Assembly (NCBI RefSeq): GCF_008121495.1
Contig: NZ_CP043051.1
Location: 2,375,001-2,439,000 of the forward strand
DNA length: 64,000 nucleotides
Direction of reading: 5' to 3'
DNA from: Mediterraneibacter gnavus ATCC 29149
GTDB taxonomy: Bacteria; Bacillota; Clostridia; Lachnospirales; Lachnospiraceae
Shown here: in pieces, positions 44,256 to 54,223 of the stretch
Layout: each line of letters starts with the position of its first letter
Numbering within the stretch: position 1 is the stretch's first letter
Position numbers and translations under genes: made by a program
Notes under the pieces: generated by a model
The model's input: the letters and a program-made list of their open reading frames with translations, nothing else
The model's database searches: none
Told to the model about the DNA's origin: nothing

Positions 44256-46604
44256 GTGAACAGAGAAATAAAAAGCCTTCCGATGGTAGCTCTGCGTGGA
44301 ATGACTATCATGCCGGAAATGGTAGTACATTTTGATGTGAGCAGAGAAAAATCAATCGCAGCGATTCAGGAAGCCATGGCGGGAGACCAGAAGATTTTTC
44401 TTGTGGCACAAAAATCAATAGAAACAGACGACCCTACACAGGAAGATGTTTACGAGGTGGGAACTGTTGGAACGATCAAACAGATCATGAAGCTTCCAAA
44501 GCATATCGTCCGGGTACTTGTTTCAGGAGAAACAAGAGGAATCTTAAAACAGCTTCAGCAGGATACGCCGTATCTGCGGGCAGAGGTCGAGGTGATCGAT
44601 GAGTCCGATCTTGTCATTCAGGATGATCTAAATGGAGAGGCAATGGCAAGGAGTCTTAAAGATACTTTTCTGGACTATGCCGCTCGCAACGGAAAAATGT
44701 CAAAAGAAGCAGTGGCAGAGATTTTGGAGATCAAAAGCCTGAAAAAGCTGGTGGATGAGATTGCTGCAAACACGCCTTTTTATTATGTTGATCAACAGGA
44801 AATCCTCGGAAAAGTGGATTTTTGGGAGAGATATGAGACATTGGCGTTTAAGCTGGTCAACGAAGTGCAGATCATGGATATCAAAGATGAACTGCAGCAA
44901 AAGGTGAAGGAACGTGTGGATAAGCATCAGAAAGAATACATTCTTCGGGAGCAGCTGAAGCTGATCCGGGAGGAGTTGGGGGATGATTCTACATTGTCCG
45001 ATGCGGAAGAATTTGAAAAAGCAGCAAAGAATCTGAAAGCGCCAAAAGAAGTGAACGAAAAGCTGAAAAAAGAAATCAGCAGATTTAAAAGCTCACTGAA
45101 CAGTCCGGCAGAAAGCGGTGTGATACGGACCTATATTGAAACATTGCTTGAGATGCCGTGGGATAAAGCCGGGAAGGACAATCAGGATATCAAATATGCA
45201 GAGGAAGTGCTGGAAGCAGATCATTATGGTCTGGAACAGGTCAAAGAACGAATTCTGGAATTTCTGGCAGTACGTTCTCTGACGAAAAAAGGGGAGAGCC
45301 CGATCCTGTGTCTGGTGGGACCGCCGGGAACAGGAAAAACATCGATCGCCAGATCTCTTGCAAAGGCACTGAAGAAGCCGTATGTAAGGATTTCACTTGG
45401 CGGAGTGCGGGATGAGGCAGAAATCCGGGGACACAGAAAAACATATGTAGGAGCAATGCCCGGACGCATCGCAAATGGAATTCGTCAGGCAGGTGTCAAG
45501 AATCCGTTGATGCTTCTGGATGAAATTGATAAAGTCAGCACAGACTATAAGGGAGATACGTTCTCTGCGCTTCTGGAAGTACTGGACAGTGAACAGAATT
45601 ACAAATTCCGTGATCATTATCTGGAAGTTCCGCTGGATTTGTCGGAAGTGCTGTTTATTGCCACTGCAAATTCACTGCAGACGATTCCGCGTCCGCTTCT
45701 GGATCGTATGGAAGTGATCGAGGTGACCAGCTACACAGAGAATGAGAAGCTGCATATTGCGACAGAGCATTTGATCCCAAAACAGCTGGAGAAAAATGGT
45801 CTGAAGAAAGAACAGCTGAAAATAAGCAAAAATGCAGTCTGGAAGATTGCATCCAACTATACAAAAGAAGCGGGAGTACGTCAGCTGGAGAGAGAAATCG
45901 GCAATATTTGCAGAAAAGCAGCAAAAGAAATACTTACAACCGGGAAAAAGAGTGTTACAATTACAGAGAAGAATCTGTTCAAATATCTGGGAAAAGAGAA
46001 GTTTACGTATCAGATGGCAAATGCAGCGGATGAGATCGGGATTGTGCGTGGACTGGCATGGACAAGTGTGGGTGGGGATACCCTCCAGATCGAAGTGAAT
46101 GTGATGCCTGGAAAAGGAGAGATCATGCTCACAGGTCAGCTTGGAGATGTGATGAAAGAATCGGCACGGACCGGGATCAGCTATATCCGTTCTGTCAGCA
46201 GAGATTATCAGATTGCGGATGACTTTTTTGAAAAACATGATATCCATGTACATATTCCGGAGGGTGCAGTGCCCAAAGACGGTCCGTCAGCCGGAATCAC
46301 CATGGCAACTGCAATGCTTTCTGCGATCACAGAACAAAAGGTGCGTGCAGATATTGCCATGACAGGAGAAGTGACTCTGCGCGGACGTGTACTGCCGATT
46401 GGAGGATTAAAGGAAAAGCTTCTGGCTGCGAAAAATGCCGGGATAAAAACAGTTCTTGTTCCCAAAAAGAATCTGGCAGATGTAGAAGAGCTTTCTCAGG
46501 AAATCACAAAAGGACTCGAGATCCTGCCTGTAGAGCATATGGAGGAAGTGCTGAAGGCAGCATTTGTGTCAGAAGATCAGGATAAAATATCCGGAGGGGA
46601 GTAA
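44256..46604 (+). CDS. lon: ATP-dependent protease Lon
   Basis: 782 residues from the GTG at 44256 (AGGAGG nine bases upstream); an ATG at 44202 in the same frame has no ribosome site and adds residues outside the family start. N-terminal LON domain ([20 protein letters not shown]), AAA+ module with Walker [14 protein letters not shown] and Walker [11 protein letters not shown], and a protease domain with catalytic Ser 678 ([12 protein letters not shown]) and Lys 721 ([13 protein letters not shown]). It degrades damaged and regulatory proteins. Confidence 0.97.
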   Translation: MNREIKSLPMVALRGMTIMPEMVVHFDVSREKSIAAIQEAMAGDQKIFLVAQKSIETDDPTQEDVYEVGTVGTIKQIMKLPKHIVRVLVSGETRGILKQLQQDTPYLRAEVEVIDESDLVIQDDLNGEAMARSLKDTFLDYAARNGKMSKEAVAEILEIKSLKKLVDEIAANTPFYYVDQQEILGKVDFWERYETLAFKLVNEVQIMDIKDELQQKVKERVDKHQKEYILREQLKLIREELGDDSTLSDAEEFEKAAKNLKAPKEVNEKLKKEISRFKSSLNSPAESGVIRTYIETLLEMPWDKAGKDNQDIKYAEEVLEADHYGLEQVKERILEFLAVRSLTKKGESPILCLVGPPGTGKTSIARSLAKALKKPYVRISLGGVRDEAEIRGHRKTYVGAMPGRIANGIRQAGVKNPLMLLDEIDKVSTDYKGDTFSALLEVLDSEQNYKFRDHYLEVPLDLSEVLFIATANSLQTIPRPLLDRMEVIEVTSYTENEKLHIATEHLIPKQLEKNGLKKEQLKISKNAVWKIASNYTKEAGVRQLEREIGNICRKAAKEILTTGKKSVTITEKNLFKYLGKEKFTYQMANAADEIGIVRGLAWTSVGGDTLQIEVNVMPGKGEIMLTGQLGDVMKESARTGISYIRSVSRDYQIADDFFEKHDIHVHIPEGAVPKDGPSAGITMATAMLSAITEQKVRADIAMTGEVTLRGRVLPIGGLKEKLLAAKNAGIKTVLVPKKNLADVEELSQEITKGLEILPVEHMEEVLKAAFVSEDQDKISGGE

Positions 46605-46607
46605 ACT

Positions 46608-47228
46608 ATGGTAATAAAGAATATCAATCTGGAAACTGTTTGTGGAATTACAAGTAAATTGCCGGAAAATGAAAAACCGGAGATTGCGTTTGCGGGGAAA
46701 TCCAATGTGGGTAAGTCATCCCTGATCAATGCGCTGATGAACCGAAAATCGTATGCCCGGATCTCTGCCACACCGGGAAAGACACAGACGATTAATTTTT
46801 ATAATATCAACGAGGAACTTTATCTGGTGGATCTGCCGGGATACGGATATGCGAAGGTTTCCGAAAAAGAAAAGATCCAGTGGGGAAATCTGATCGAGCG
46901 GTATCTGCATACATCAAAACAGTTGAAAGCAGTCTTTCTTCTGATCGACATCCGGCATGACCCTTCGGCAAATGACAAGATGATGTATCAGTGGATCGTC
47001 GATCAGGGATTTCAGCCGATCATCATTGCTACAAAGCTGGATAAATTAAAACGCAGTCAGGTGCAGAAGCATGTGAAGATGTTAAAAACAGGTCTGAATC
47101 TGCTTCCGGGAACAAAAGTAATCCCGTTTTCTTCGGTTACAAAGCAGGGAAGAGACGAAATCTGGGATCTGGCTGAGCGGGAATATCTGTTTCCGGAAAG
47201 ATTTTTGGAGGATGAAACGAAAGAATAA
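46608..47228 (+). CDS. engB: Ribosome biogenesis GTPase EngB/YsxC
   Basis: 206 residues. G1 GKSNVGKSSLINALM, G2 SATPGKTQTINF, G3 DLPGYGYAKVS, G4 TKLDKLK. It is needed for 50S assembly in Firmicutes and typically lies after lon, as here, with a 3-base gap. Confidence 0.96.
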   Translation: MVIKNINLETVCGITSKLPENEKPEIAFAGKSNVGKSSLINALMNRKSYARISATPGKTQTINFYNINEELYLVDLPGYGYAKVSEKEKIQWGNLIERYLHTSKQLKAVFLLIDIRHDPSANDKMMYQWIVDQGFQPIIIATKLDKLKRSQVQKHVKMLKTGLNLLPGTKVIPFSSVTKQGRDEIWDLAEREYLFPERFLEDETKE

Positions 47229-47282
47229 TTTCGGAGAATGATAGAGTAAACAGGAAAAGCACGATGCGGGAAGGAGATTTTT

Positions 47283-48440
47283 ATGGAGCGAAAGAGACCT
47301 TACTGGCAAGTGGCGGTAAGTCTTATGTTCAGTATACTGGCAACGGCTGCGTTTATTATCCTGGGCGTAAAAGCAATCGGATTTCTCATGCCGTTCGTTG
47401 TGGGCTGGATCATTTCTGCCATTGCGACACCTCTGGTGAACTGGCTGGAAAAGCGATTGAAGATCGTAAAGAAGCTGGGAACAGCAATGATTGTTATCAT
47501 GGTCATTGGGCTGATCGTTTTAGTGGGATATTTTGCAGTCAGCAGGATTGCAGCGGAAGTGACAGATCTGATTCAGAACTTTCCGGATATTTATGCACAG
47601 CTGGAAGAGGGGATGCGTGAGATTGGAAATACCTTATCCGGTGCGTTCAGCAGGCTTCCCCGGGGAGTGCAGAATGGGTGGACAACGATAGTGGAGAATC
47701 TGGATACTTATATGGGGAATCTTGTTTCGAAAATCAGCGAGCCGACGGTGACGGCTGCGGGAAATTTTGCAAAAAGACTTCCGTCCTATCTGATTTCTTT
47801 CATTGTTGCGATACTGGCAGCTTACTTTTTTACAATCCAGAGAGAAGAAGTGATCGCATGGTTTCATAAAATCGCACCGCCGTCTGTGGAAAAGAGGATG
47901 ATCCTGGTGATGGATAATCTGAAATATGCAGTAGGCGGATATTTCAAGGCGCAGTTTAAGATCATGGGTGTTGTTTTTTTGATCCTGTTTGCCGGATTTC
48001 TTGTGCTTGGAATTCATTATGCGGTTTTGGTTGCATTTTTGATTTCATTTTTGGATTTTCTGCCATTTTTTGGAACGGGAACTGCGTTGATCCAATGGGC
48101 AATTTACTCCGTATTTATCGGTGAATATAAAATTACAGCCGGTCTGGTGATCATCTATGCAGTTTCCCAGGTAGTGCGTCAGCTTTTGCAGCCAAAGCTG
48201 GTAGGTGACAGCATGGGAATGAATCCGCTGGTGACACTGCTGCTTTTATATGTGGGATATAAGATCAAGGGAGTCTTTGGTATGATTCTGGCAGTTCCGT
48301 TGGGACTGGTATTGATCAATATGTGTCAGGCCGGTGCATTTGATTATATTCTGGATGACGTGAAGATTCTGGTTGAAGGGATACTGGGACTTCGCGAAGA
48401 GCTTCCTCAAGGGCAAAAAGAAAATTCAGATAACACTTGA
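47283..48440 (+). CDS. AI-2E family transporter (PF01594-type membrane protein)
   Basis: 385 residues with seven to eight hydrophobic helices. It opens with a pair (VSLMFSILATAAFIILGVKA, IGFLMPFVVGWIISAIATPL). The conserved C-terminal block has FLDFLPFFGTGTALIQWAIY and LVGDSMGMNPLVTLLLLYVG. The family includes TqsA-like proteins and sodium/proton antiporters; substrate here is unknown. AAGGAG precedes the ATG. The thiC promoter overlaps its end. Confidence 0.88.
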   Translation: MERKRPYWQVAVSLMFSILATAAFIILGVKAIGFLMPFVVGWIISAIATPLVNWLEKRLKIVKKLGTAMIVIMVIGLIVLVGYFAVSRIAAEVTDLIQNFPDIYAQLEEGMREIGNTLSGAFSRLPRGVQNGWTTIVENLDTYMGNLVSKISEPTVTAAGNFAKRLPSYLISFIVAILAAYFFTIQREEVIAWFHKIAPPSVEKRMILVMDNLKYAVGGYFKAQFKIMGVVFLILFAGFLVLGIHYAVLVAFLISFLDFLPFFGTGTALIQWAIYSVFIGEYKITAGLVIIYAVSQVVRQLLQPKLVGDSMGMNPLVTLLLLYVGYKIKGVFGMILAVPLGLVLINMCQAGAFDYILDDVKILVEGILGLREELPQGQKENSDNT

Positions 48441-48465
48441 TTCCAAGAATGAGAGTGTTTATAAT
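48437..48465 (+). promoter_or_regulatory. Promoter of the thiC leader
   Basis: TTGATT (48437-48442), 17 bases, TATAAT (48460-48465). It overlaps the stop codon of the preceding gene and drives the riboswitch RNA. Confidence 0.75.
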
Positions 48466-48482
48466 ATCAACAGAAACAAAAA

Positions 48483-48567
48483 AGGGGTGCTTGCAGAAAG
48501 CAGGCTGAGAGAAAGCTGGATCGCTTAAAACCCGTAACCTGATTTGGATAATGCCAACGTAGGGATA
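48483..48567 (+). promoter_or_regulatory. TPP riboswitch (THI element) upstream of thiC
   Basis: Contains the aptamer landmarks in order: GGGGTGC, GGCTGAGA, ACCCGTAACCTGATTTGG, ATAATGCCAACGTAGGGA. It binds thiamin pyrophosphate. The downstream terminator (48603-48637) suggests control by premature transcription termination when TPP is plentiful. Confidence 0.95.
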
Positions 48568-48602
48568 TACAGAGAAAGTGATAGGATCTGAGAAGAAAAA
48601 TT

Positions 48603-48637
48603 GCTGCTGTAATGCGTTTGCGTTGCAGCAGCTTTTT
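48603..48637 (+). terminator. Riboswitch-controlled terminator before thiC
   Basis: GCTGCTGTAA (48603-48612) pairs with TTGCAGCAGC (48623-48632), with one G-U pair and a T run to 48637. It lies between the aptamer and the thiC ribosome site. Confidence 0.85.
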
Positions 48638-48671
48638 GCATACTCCGCGGCGGGCATGGAAAGGAATGCAT

Positions 48672-49976
48672 ATGAGAAACTATACAACACAGATGGAAGC
48701 AGCGAGAAAACAGATTGTGACAAAAGAACTGGAGATCGTGGCACAAAAAGAACATATGACGACCGAAGAGCTGATGCCGCTGGTGGCAGAAGGAAAGGTT
48801 GTCATCTGTGCCAACAAAAATCACACCTGTATTGATCCGGAAGGAATCGGTTCGATGCTGCGTACAAAGATCAATGTAAATCTGGGAGTTTCAAGAGACT
48901 GTAAAGATTACGATGTGGAGATGCAGAAGGTGATGCAGGCAGTTGAGATGGGCGCACATGCCATCATGGATCTGTCTTCTCATGGAAATACAATTCCATT
49001 TCGAAGAAAGCTGACCAGTGAGTGTCCGGCGCTGATCGGTACTGTTCCAATCTATGATTCCGTGATCCACTATCAAAGGGATCTGGATACGCTGACTGCC
49101 AGAGATTTTATCGATGTGGTCCGTCTTCACGCACAGGATGGAGTGGATTTTGTGACACTGCACTGTGGCATTACGCGTAAAACAATCGAGCAGATTCGGC
49201 AGCATAAGCGAAAAATGAACATCGTATCCAGAGGTGGTTCTCTTGTATTTGCGTGGATGTGTATGACAGGGGAAGAAAATCCATTTTATGAATATTATGA
49301 TGAGATTCTGGATATTTGTCGGGAATATGATGTGACGGTTTCACTCGGTGACGCATGCAGACCAGGATGTCTTGCAGATGCAACGGACGTCTGCCAGATC
49401 GAGGAGCTGGTGCGTCTGGGCGAACTGACCAGGCGGGCATGGGAGAAGGATGTTCAGGTGATGGTGGAAGGTCCGGGACATATGCCTCTGGATCAGATCG
49501 AGGCAAATATGAAAGTGCAGCAGTCCATTTGTCAGGGAGCGCCGTTTTATGTATTGGGACCACTTGTGACAGATATTGCTCCGGGATATGACCATATTAC
49601 TTCTGCGATTGGCGGAGCCGTGGCAGCATCGGCAGGAGCGGCATTTTTGTGCTATGTGACACCGGCAGAGCATCTGGCTCTTCCGAATCTGGAAGATGTA
49701 AAACAGGGAATCATGGCGTCTAAGATTGCGGCACATGCGGCAGATATTGCAAAAGGAGTGCGGGGAGCAAGACAGGCAGATGACAGGATGGCACAAGCCA
49801 GAAGAAATCTGGACTGGGAAGCACAGTGGGAGTGTGCCATGGATCCGGAGACGGCAAAACGGATCTGGAATGAGAGAAAGCCTGAACATGAGGATACTTG
49901 TTCCATGTGCGGAAAATTCTGTGCGGTGCGAAGTATGAACAAGGCACTTGCAGGCGAACATATTGATATTTTATAG
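48672..49976 (+). CDS. thiC: Phosphomethylpyrimidine synthase ThiC
   Basis: 434 residues, radical-SAM enzyme turning AIR into HMP phosphate for thiamin. The C-terminal 4Fe-4S motif is [10 protein letters not shown]. Core blocks are [36 protein letters not shown] and [18 protein letters not shown] precedes the ATG at 48672; an earlier in-frame ATG at 48612 lies inside the terminator hairpin and is not used. It is the only thiamin gene visible here. Confidence 0.96.
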   Translation: MRNYTTQMEAARKQIVTKELEIVAQKEHMTTEELMPLVAEGKVVICANKNHTCIDPEGIGSMLRTKINVNLGVSRDCKDYDVEMQKVMQAVEMGAHAIMDLSSHGNTIPFRRKLTSECPALIGTVPIYDSVIHYQRDLDTLTARDFIDVVRLHAQDGVDFVTLHCGITRKTIEQIRQHKRKMNIVSRGGSLVFAWMCMTGEENPFYEYYDEILDICREYDVTVSLGDACRPGCLADATDVCQIEELVRLGELTRRAWEKDVQVMVEGPGHMPLDQIEANMKVQQSICQGAPFYVLGPLVTDIAPGYDHITSAIGGAVAASAGAAFLCYVTPAEHLALPNLEDVKQGIMASKIAAHAADIAKGVRGARQADDRMAQARRNLDWEAQWECAMDPETAKRIWNERKPEHEDTCSMCGKFCAVRSMNKALAGEHIDIL

Positions 49977-49991
49977 AAACAGAATAATCAG

Positions 49992-50045
49992 AAAAACCAG
50001 GCAGGATATGTTCCCGTAAAAAGGAAGGCATCCTGCCTGGTTTTT
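49992..50045. terminator. Bidirectional terminator after thiC
   Basis: AAAAACCAGGCAGGAT (49992-50007) pairs with ATCCTGCCTGGTTTTT (50030-50045). Confidence 0.88.
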
Positions 50046-50054
50046 ATTTTGAAG

Positions 50055-51617
50055 CTATTGTGTCTTCTCTGCGTATTCAGCAGCAAGTGTATCAAATTCT
50101 TCTGCGTGAGTCGGATACCAGACGTCAAAGGTACTGTCTGCTGCGGCAATTCGTTTTCCGAGAGCTGCGAAAAATTCCGGGATTACAGTCTCCAGAAGAA
50201 CACCTTTTTCGATGCCCAGATGTGCTCCAGGTTCTTCGCTGTCTCCGTTTACAAATAATTTGAATGCAGGTTCCATTTTTCCATCCACCCGTTTGGAGTG
50301 TCCGACAAGACCGATACTTCCCGCCTGATGGCTTCCGCAGCTGGAAGGACATCCGGAAATATGGATACATGGAAGGACTCTGTCGGCGAACTGTTCCTTG
50401 CGGACCCGCTGAATGCAGGACTCTAACAGTGCATAGGAATTGCGCAGTCCGTGTTGGCAGATTGGAACGCCAATGCAGCTGACACTGCTTTCAAATAAAG
50501 AAGCAGCTCCGTCTTTTGTGGCTTCTAACACAGCAGGTACTTCTTTTGCAGTCAGATTGATGATATACAAGGTGCCGTCCGGTGAGATCCGAAGCTCGGT
50601 TTCCGGCATCTCTTTGATCACGGCATACAGTTCAGACGGTTTTTGAGGTGCAAGCCGTCCGCCCAGCGGATGATAAGAAACCGTGTACAGGCCGTTCTGT
50701 TTCTGTGGGAGTACCCGTTTTTCTGTCAGAAGTGCTTCGGACAGAGTGCCGTCAGCAGATTTGGAAATCGGATGGACTGGTTCTACAGGCCATGGAGTCA
50801 TTTCTTTTTGCGCGTCTTCCACAAACTGGAGGAAATAGTTCCGGATTTTTTCTTCGCCAAGGGTATCCTGCAGATAGCGGGTTCTGGATTTTGCGCGGGA
50901 CTCATAATTGCCGTATGTGGTAAAGAGACGGATCATGGCATGGACGTAAAGGGAAACCTCGTTTGGATCTGCATTGTCTGTAATATGAACACCAAGCTTT
51001 GGATTTGGTCCAAGTCCGCCGGCACAGTAAACGGAAAATGTCCCGTTTTCTTTGGCTACAAATCCAAGGTCACGGAATGTGGCATGAACTTCATTCGCCG
51101 GGGTATTGGAAAAACCGACTTTCAGTTTTCTGGGCATGTGAAGTCCCGGCATCTTGGTCAGGAGATATTCTCCGGCAGCCTTTGCATAAGGAAACACATC
51201 AAATGTCTCATCCACAGCGGTACCAGTCAGAGGACTTGCCATGACATTACGCGGGTTGTCGCCTCCGCCGCCGTGTGTGATGATGCCGACTTTTAAGGCA
51301 TCACGAACAAGCTGCGGAACAGAGTCTGCAGACAAATCGTGAAACTGGATGGTCTGGCAGGTAGTCAGTTTGAGCAGAGGAATCTGATGTTCAGAAATTT
51401 TGTCTGCAAGGAATTTTAATTTCTCTTTTGTAATATGACCGCCCGGAAGACGAAGACGCAGCATATATCCTTGTTCCTTCTGTGCATAGCTTCCAAAGCC
51501 TCCGGAGATGCCTTTGAAGGTCTGGCGGTCAATCTCTCCATTTTCGAAAGCATGTATGTTTTCATCAAATCTTGTGATATTATCTTCAAATTGCTGTAAT
51601 AAATCTTTTGAAAGCAT
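50055..51617 (-). CDS. Nitrite/sulfite reductase family protein (siroheme, 4Fe-4S)
   Basis: 520 residues with the duplicated ferredoxin-like and siroheme-binding halves of the family. The first half has KLTTCQTIQFHDL and GGGGDNPRNVMASPLTG. Four cluster cysteines lie in CIGVPICQHGLRN and HISGCPSSCGSH, the C-x5-C and C-x3-C pattern. It could reduce sulfite or nitrite six-electron-wise. No flavoprotein partner or siroheme synthesis gene is adjacent, so the electron donor is unknown. AAAGGAG precedes the ATG. Confidence 0.9.
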   Translation of the reverse strand: MLSKDLLQQFEDNITRFDENIHAFENGEIDRQTFKGISGGFGSYAQKEQGYMLRLRLPGGHITKEKLKFLADKISEHQIPLLKLTTCQTIQFHDLSADSVPQLVRDALKVGIITHGGGGDNPRNVMASPLTGTAVDETFDVFPYAKAAGEYLLTKMPGLHMPRKLKVGFSNTPANEVHATFRDLGFVAKENGTFSVYCAGGLGPNPKLGVHITDNADPNEVSLYVHAMIRLFTTYGNYESRAKSRTRYLQDTLGEEKIRNYFLQFVEDAQKEMTPWPVEPVHPISKSADGTLSEALLTEKRVLPQKQNGLYTVSYHPLGGRLAPQKPSELYAVIKEMPETELRISPDGTLYIINLTAKEVPAVLEATKDGAASLFESSVSCIGVPICQHGLRNSYALLESCIQRVRKEQFADRVLPCIHISGCPSSCGSHQAGSIGLVGHSKRVDGKMEPAFKLFVNGDSEEPGAHLGIEKGVLLETVIPEFFAALGKRIAAADSTFDVWYPTHAEEFDTLAAEYAEKTQ

Positions 51618-51820
51618 GGTAAATGCTCCTTTCTTTTTGATGGGTTTAGAAACTCTGTACTAAGTATAATAAACGGGGAAAGAGAGTACAAGGGGAATTT
51701 GGAGATTGGTCTTGATTTTCTTTACGGATATTTAAATTTGGAACAGTAACGAGAATAAAGATAGATTTCCACACTCCCTGTTGTTATAATAAAGACAAAA
51801 CGAAAACAGGGGAAATAGAC

Positions 51821-52501
51821 ATGGATACAATTTTGATCATAGAGGATGACGCAGATCTCAGGGAAGGGCTGGAGTATACATTGAGTGGGGAAGGCTATCA
51901 GATCCTGACAGCGGAAAATGCAGAAAGAGGACGAAAGCTATGGAAGACATCTTCCTGCGATCTGATTCTGTTAGACTGTAATCTTCCGGATGGAAATGGC
52001 TTTTCGCTGTGCAGTGAGATTCGGAAAAGCAGTGATGTGTTCATTCTGATGCTGACGGCAAGGGATACGGAACTGGATGAGGTGAAAGCACTGGAAATGG
52101 GAGTGGATGATTATATGTCAAAACCATTTTCTATCGCGGTGCTGAAAGCGCGGATCAAAAAGCTGCTCTCCAGAAAGAGTGAAAAACAGTGGATCAGCTC
52201 CAATGGAATCCGTCTGGACAAAAGCAGCTGTCAGGTGATCTGCAAGGAAGAAGTGCTGGAGCTGAGTAAGATCGAGTACAAACTGCTTTTGTATTTTCTG
52301 GAAAATCCGGGACAGATATTGTCAAAGGAACAGATTTTAGAGCGGATCTGGGACAAAGACGGAAAGTTTGTGGATGAGAATACCGTTTCCGTCAATATTC
52401 GGAGACTTCGCAGAAAGATCGAGGCAGATCCGCAGAATCCGCAGTGGATCCAGACGGTTCACGGACTTGGATATATCTGGAGAGAAGAGGAGAAACGATA
52501 A
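51821..52501 (+). CDS. OmpR-family response regulator
   Basis: 226 residues. Receiver domain with acidic pocket (LIIEDDADLREG) and phospho-acceptor Asp in LILLDCNLPDGNG. C-terminal winged helix ends ENTVSVNIRRLRRKIEADPQ and WIQTVHGLGYIW. It pairs with the histidine kinase directly downstream (4-base gap). A TATAAT lies at 51785-51790. The likely target is the ABC transporter behind the kinase gene, whose upstream DNA has a direct repeat. Confidence 0.93.
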   Translation: MDTILIIEDDADLREGLEYTLSGEGYQILTAENAERGRKLWKTSSCDLILLDCNLPDGNGFSLCSEIRKSSDVFILMLTARDTELDEVKALEMGVDDYMSKPFSIAVLKARIKKLLSRKSEKQWISSNGIRLDKSSCQVICKEEVLELSKIEYKLLLYFLENPGQILSKEQILERIWDKDGKFVDENTVSVNIRRLRRKIEADPQNPQWIQTVHGLGYIWREEEKR

Positions 52502-52505
52502 AGGT

Positions 52506-53423
52506 ATGGAATCGATCATAACAGGAATTCTATCAGCAGGATGTGTGTCCGGTGTTTTGTTTGGGATGTATGAGTATCGCAGGCGGAAAAAACTATACCG
52601 GGAGACAGATCGGATGCTGGAATCTATTCTGGAGGGAGATCCGATCCTTGTTTCGGATCTGAAGGAAGGCGAAGTGTCAGCTCTTTCCGGGAAAATCCGC
52701 AAAATCCAGGAAATGCAGGAGATGTCTGTATCTCAGGCAGAAGAGGAAAAAGAGCAGGTGAAAAGTCTGATCTCCAATATGTCTCATCAGCTGAAAACAC
52801 CGCTTGCCAATATCCGGATGTACGAAGAAATCTTGAGGGAAGAAAACCAGGACGCGGAGACAAGAGAAAAGTTTCTGGCAAAAATGCAGACGCAGAGTGA
52901 AAAACTGGAATGGATCTTAAATTCTCTGTTTAAAATGGTGAAGCTGGAACAGAATGTCATGGTCTTTGAGGTTTCGATGTGCCCGATTCGAAAGACCATT
53001 CTGGATGCGGTGAATCTGGTGTATGAAAAGGCTGCCAGGAAACAGATTCCGATCAAAACAGGGTATATCCCGGATCTGTTTCTTTATCACAATGCAAAGT
53101 GGACGTCAGAAGTGTTTGCAAATCTGTTGGAAAACGCAGTGAAATATACCAGTGAGGGCGGAGCAATTCAGATTGATCTTAAGCAGTATGAAATGTACGC
53201 AGAAATCCGGATCACAGATACAGGAATCGGAATCCGAAAAGAAGAGATGCCGCGGATTTTTCAGAGATTCTATCGGAGTAAAGATGTAGAAAATCTGGAA
53301 GGAAGCGGGATCGGTCTTTATTTGTCCAGGCTGATCGCGGAGAAGGAAAAGGGATACATTCAGGTGGAATCTGTCTATGGAAAGGGAAGCTGCTTTTCGG
53401 TATTTCTGCGGATGGAAAAATGA
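52506..53423 (+). CDS. Sensor histidine kinase
   Basis: 305 residues. One N-terminal membrane helix (IITGILSAGCVSGVLFGMY), no sizeable extracellular loop, a coiled linker, the HisKA domain with phospho-His in NMSHQLKTPLANIRMYEEIL, and HATPase with N-box NLLENAVKYT and G-box GSGIGLYLSRLI. The lack of a sensing domain is common in kinases that sense through a FtsX-type ABC transporter, and one follows. AGGAG precedes the ATG. Confidence 0.92.
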   Translation: MESIITGILSAGCVSGVLFGMYEYRRRKKLYRETDRMLESILEGDPILVSDLKEGEVSALSGKIRKIQEMQEMSVSQAEEEKEQVKSLISNMSHQLKTPLANIRMYEEILREENQDAETREKFLAKMQTQSEKLEWILNSLFKMVKLEQNVMVFEVSMCPIRKTILDAVNLVYEKAARKQIPIKTGYIPDLFLYHNAKWTSEVFANLLENAVKYTSEGGAIQIDLKQYEMYAEIRITDTGIGIRKEEMPRIFQRFYRSKDVENLEGSGIGLYLSRLIAEKEKGYIQVESVYGKGSCFSVFLRMEK

Positions 53424-53426
53424 CAA

Positions 53427-53468
53427 TTTTGTAAGAACTTTCTTTTCTGCTGTAGGATTTTTGTAAGA
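53427..53468 (+). promoter_or_regulatory. Direct repeat, candidate response-regulator site before the ABC genes
   Basis: TTTTGTAAGA occurs at 53427-53436 and again at 53459-53468, 32 bases apart or about three helical turns, directly after the kinase stop. A possible -10, TACACT (53478-53483), lies just downstream. Confidence 0.5.
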
Positions 53469-53518
53469 TGGGGCTGTTACACTGATGGTATCAAAGAGAA
53501 AAGGAGAACTGGAAGAGA

Positions 53519-54223
53519 ATGAAGATTTTAGAAGTACAGCATGTGGTGAAAACATATGGTTCCCATCAAAATCAGGTAACGGCACTTTCCGATGTCAGCT
53601 TTGCTGCAGAACAGGGAGAATTTATTGCAATCGTAGGAACGAGCGGTTCCGGAAAAAGTACATTGTTGAATCTGCTTGGAGGTCTGGATGTTCCGACAGA
53701 AGGAAAGATCAGCATCAGGGGGCATGATATCGGAAGTCTGACCAGAAAGGAACAGACGATTTTTAGGAGACGCAATATTGGATTTGTGTTTCAGAATTAC
53801 AGTCTGATGCCGGTGCTCAATGTGTATGACAATGTGGCGCTTCCGGTCACCTTTGACAAAGGAAGTCATGTAGATCGTGAGCATATCAGGGAATTATTAA
53901 ATGAGCTGGGATTGTGGGAGAAACGGAAACGGTATCCGAGTGAGCTATCCGGCGGTCAGCAGCAGAGAGTTGCAATTGCAAGAGCGCTTGCAAACAAACC
54001 TGCCCTTCTGCTCGCAGACGAACCGACCGGGAATCTGGATTCCAAAACTGCCGTGGAGGTAATCGGCCTGTTAAAAGCCAGCAGTCAGAAATACCATCAG
54101 ACGGTGCTGATGGTGACACACAATGAAGCGTTGGCACAGACCTGTGACCGGATTATCCGGATTGAGGACGGCAGGCTGTATCAGAGAGAAGACGCATTCT
54201 ACGGGGAAGGCGGTGAGCTGTAA
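53519..54223 (+). CDS. ABC transporter ATPase (MacB/BceA-like)
   Basis: 234 residues, complete. Walker A GTSGSGKSTLLNLLGG, Q-loop FVFQNYSLMPVLNVYDNVAL, signature LSGGQQQRVAIARALA, Walker B LLLADEPTGNLDS, H-loop MVTHNEALA. It energises the FtsX-type permease in the next gene, which it overlaps by one base. Systems of this make-up commonly sense or resist antimicrobial peptides; that role is inferred. Confidence 0.94.
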   Translation: MKILEVQHVVKTYGSHQNQVTALSDVSFAAEQGEFIAIVGTSGSGKSTLLNLLGGLDVPTEGKISIRGHDIGSLTRKEQTIFRRRNIGFVFQNYSLMPVLNVYDNVALPVTFDKGSHVDREHIRELLNELGLWEKRKRYPSELSGGQQQRVAIARALANKPALLLADEPTGNLDSKTAVEVIGLLKASSQKYHQTVLMVTHNEALAQTCDRIIRIEDGRLYQREDAFYGEGGEL

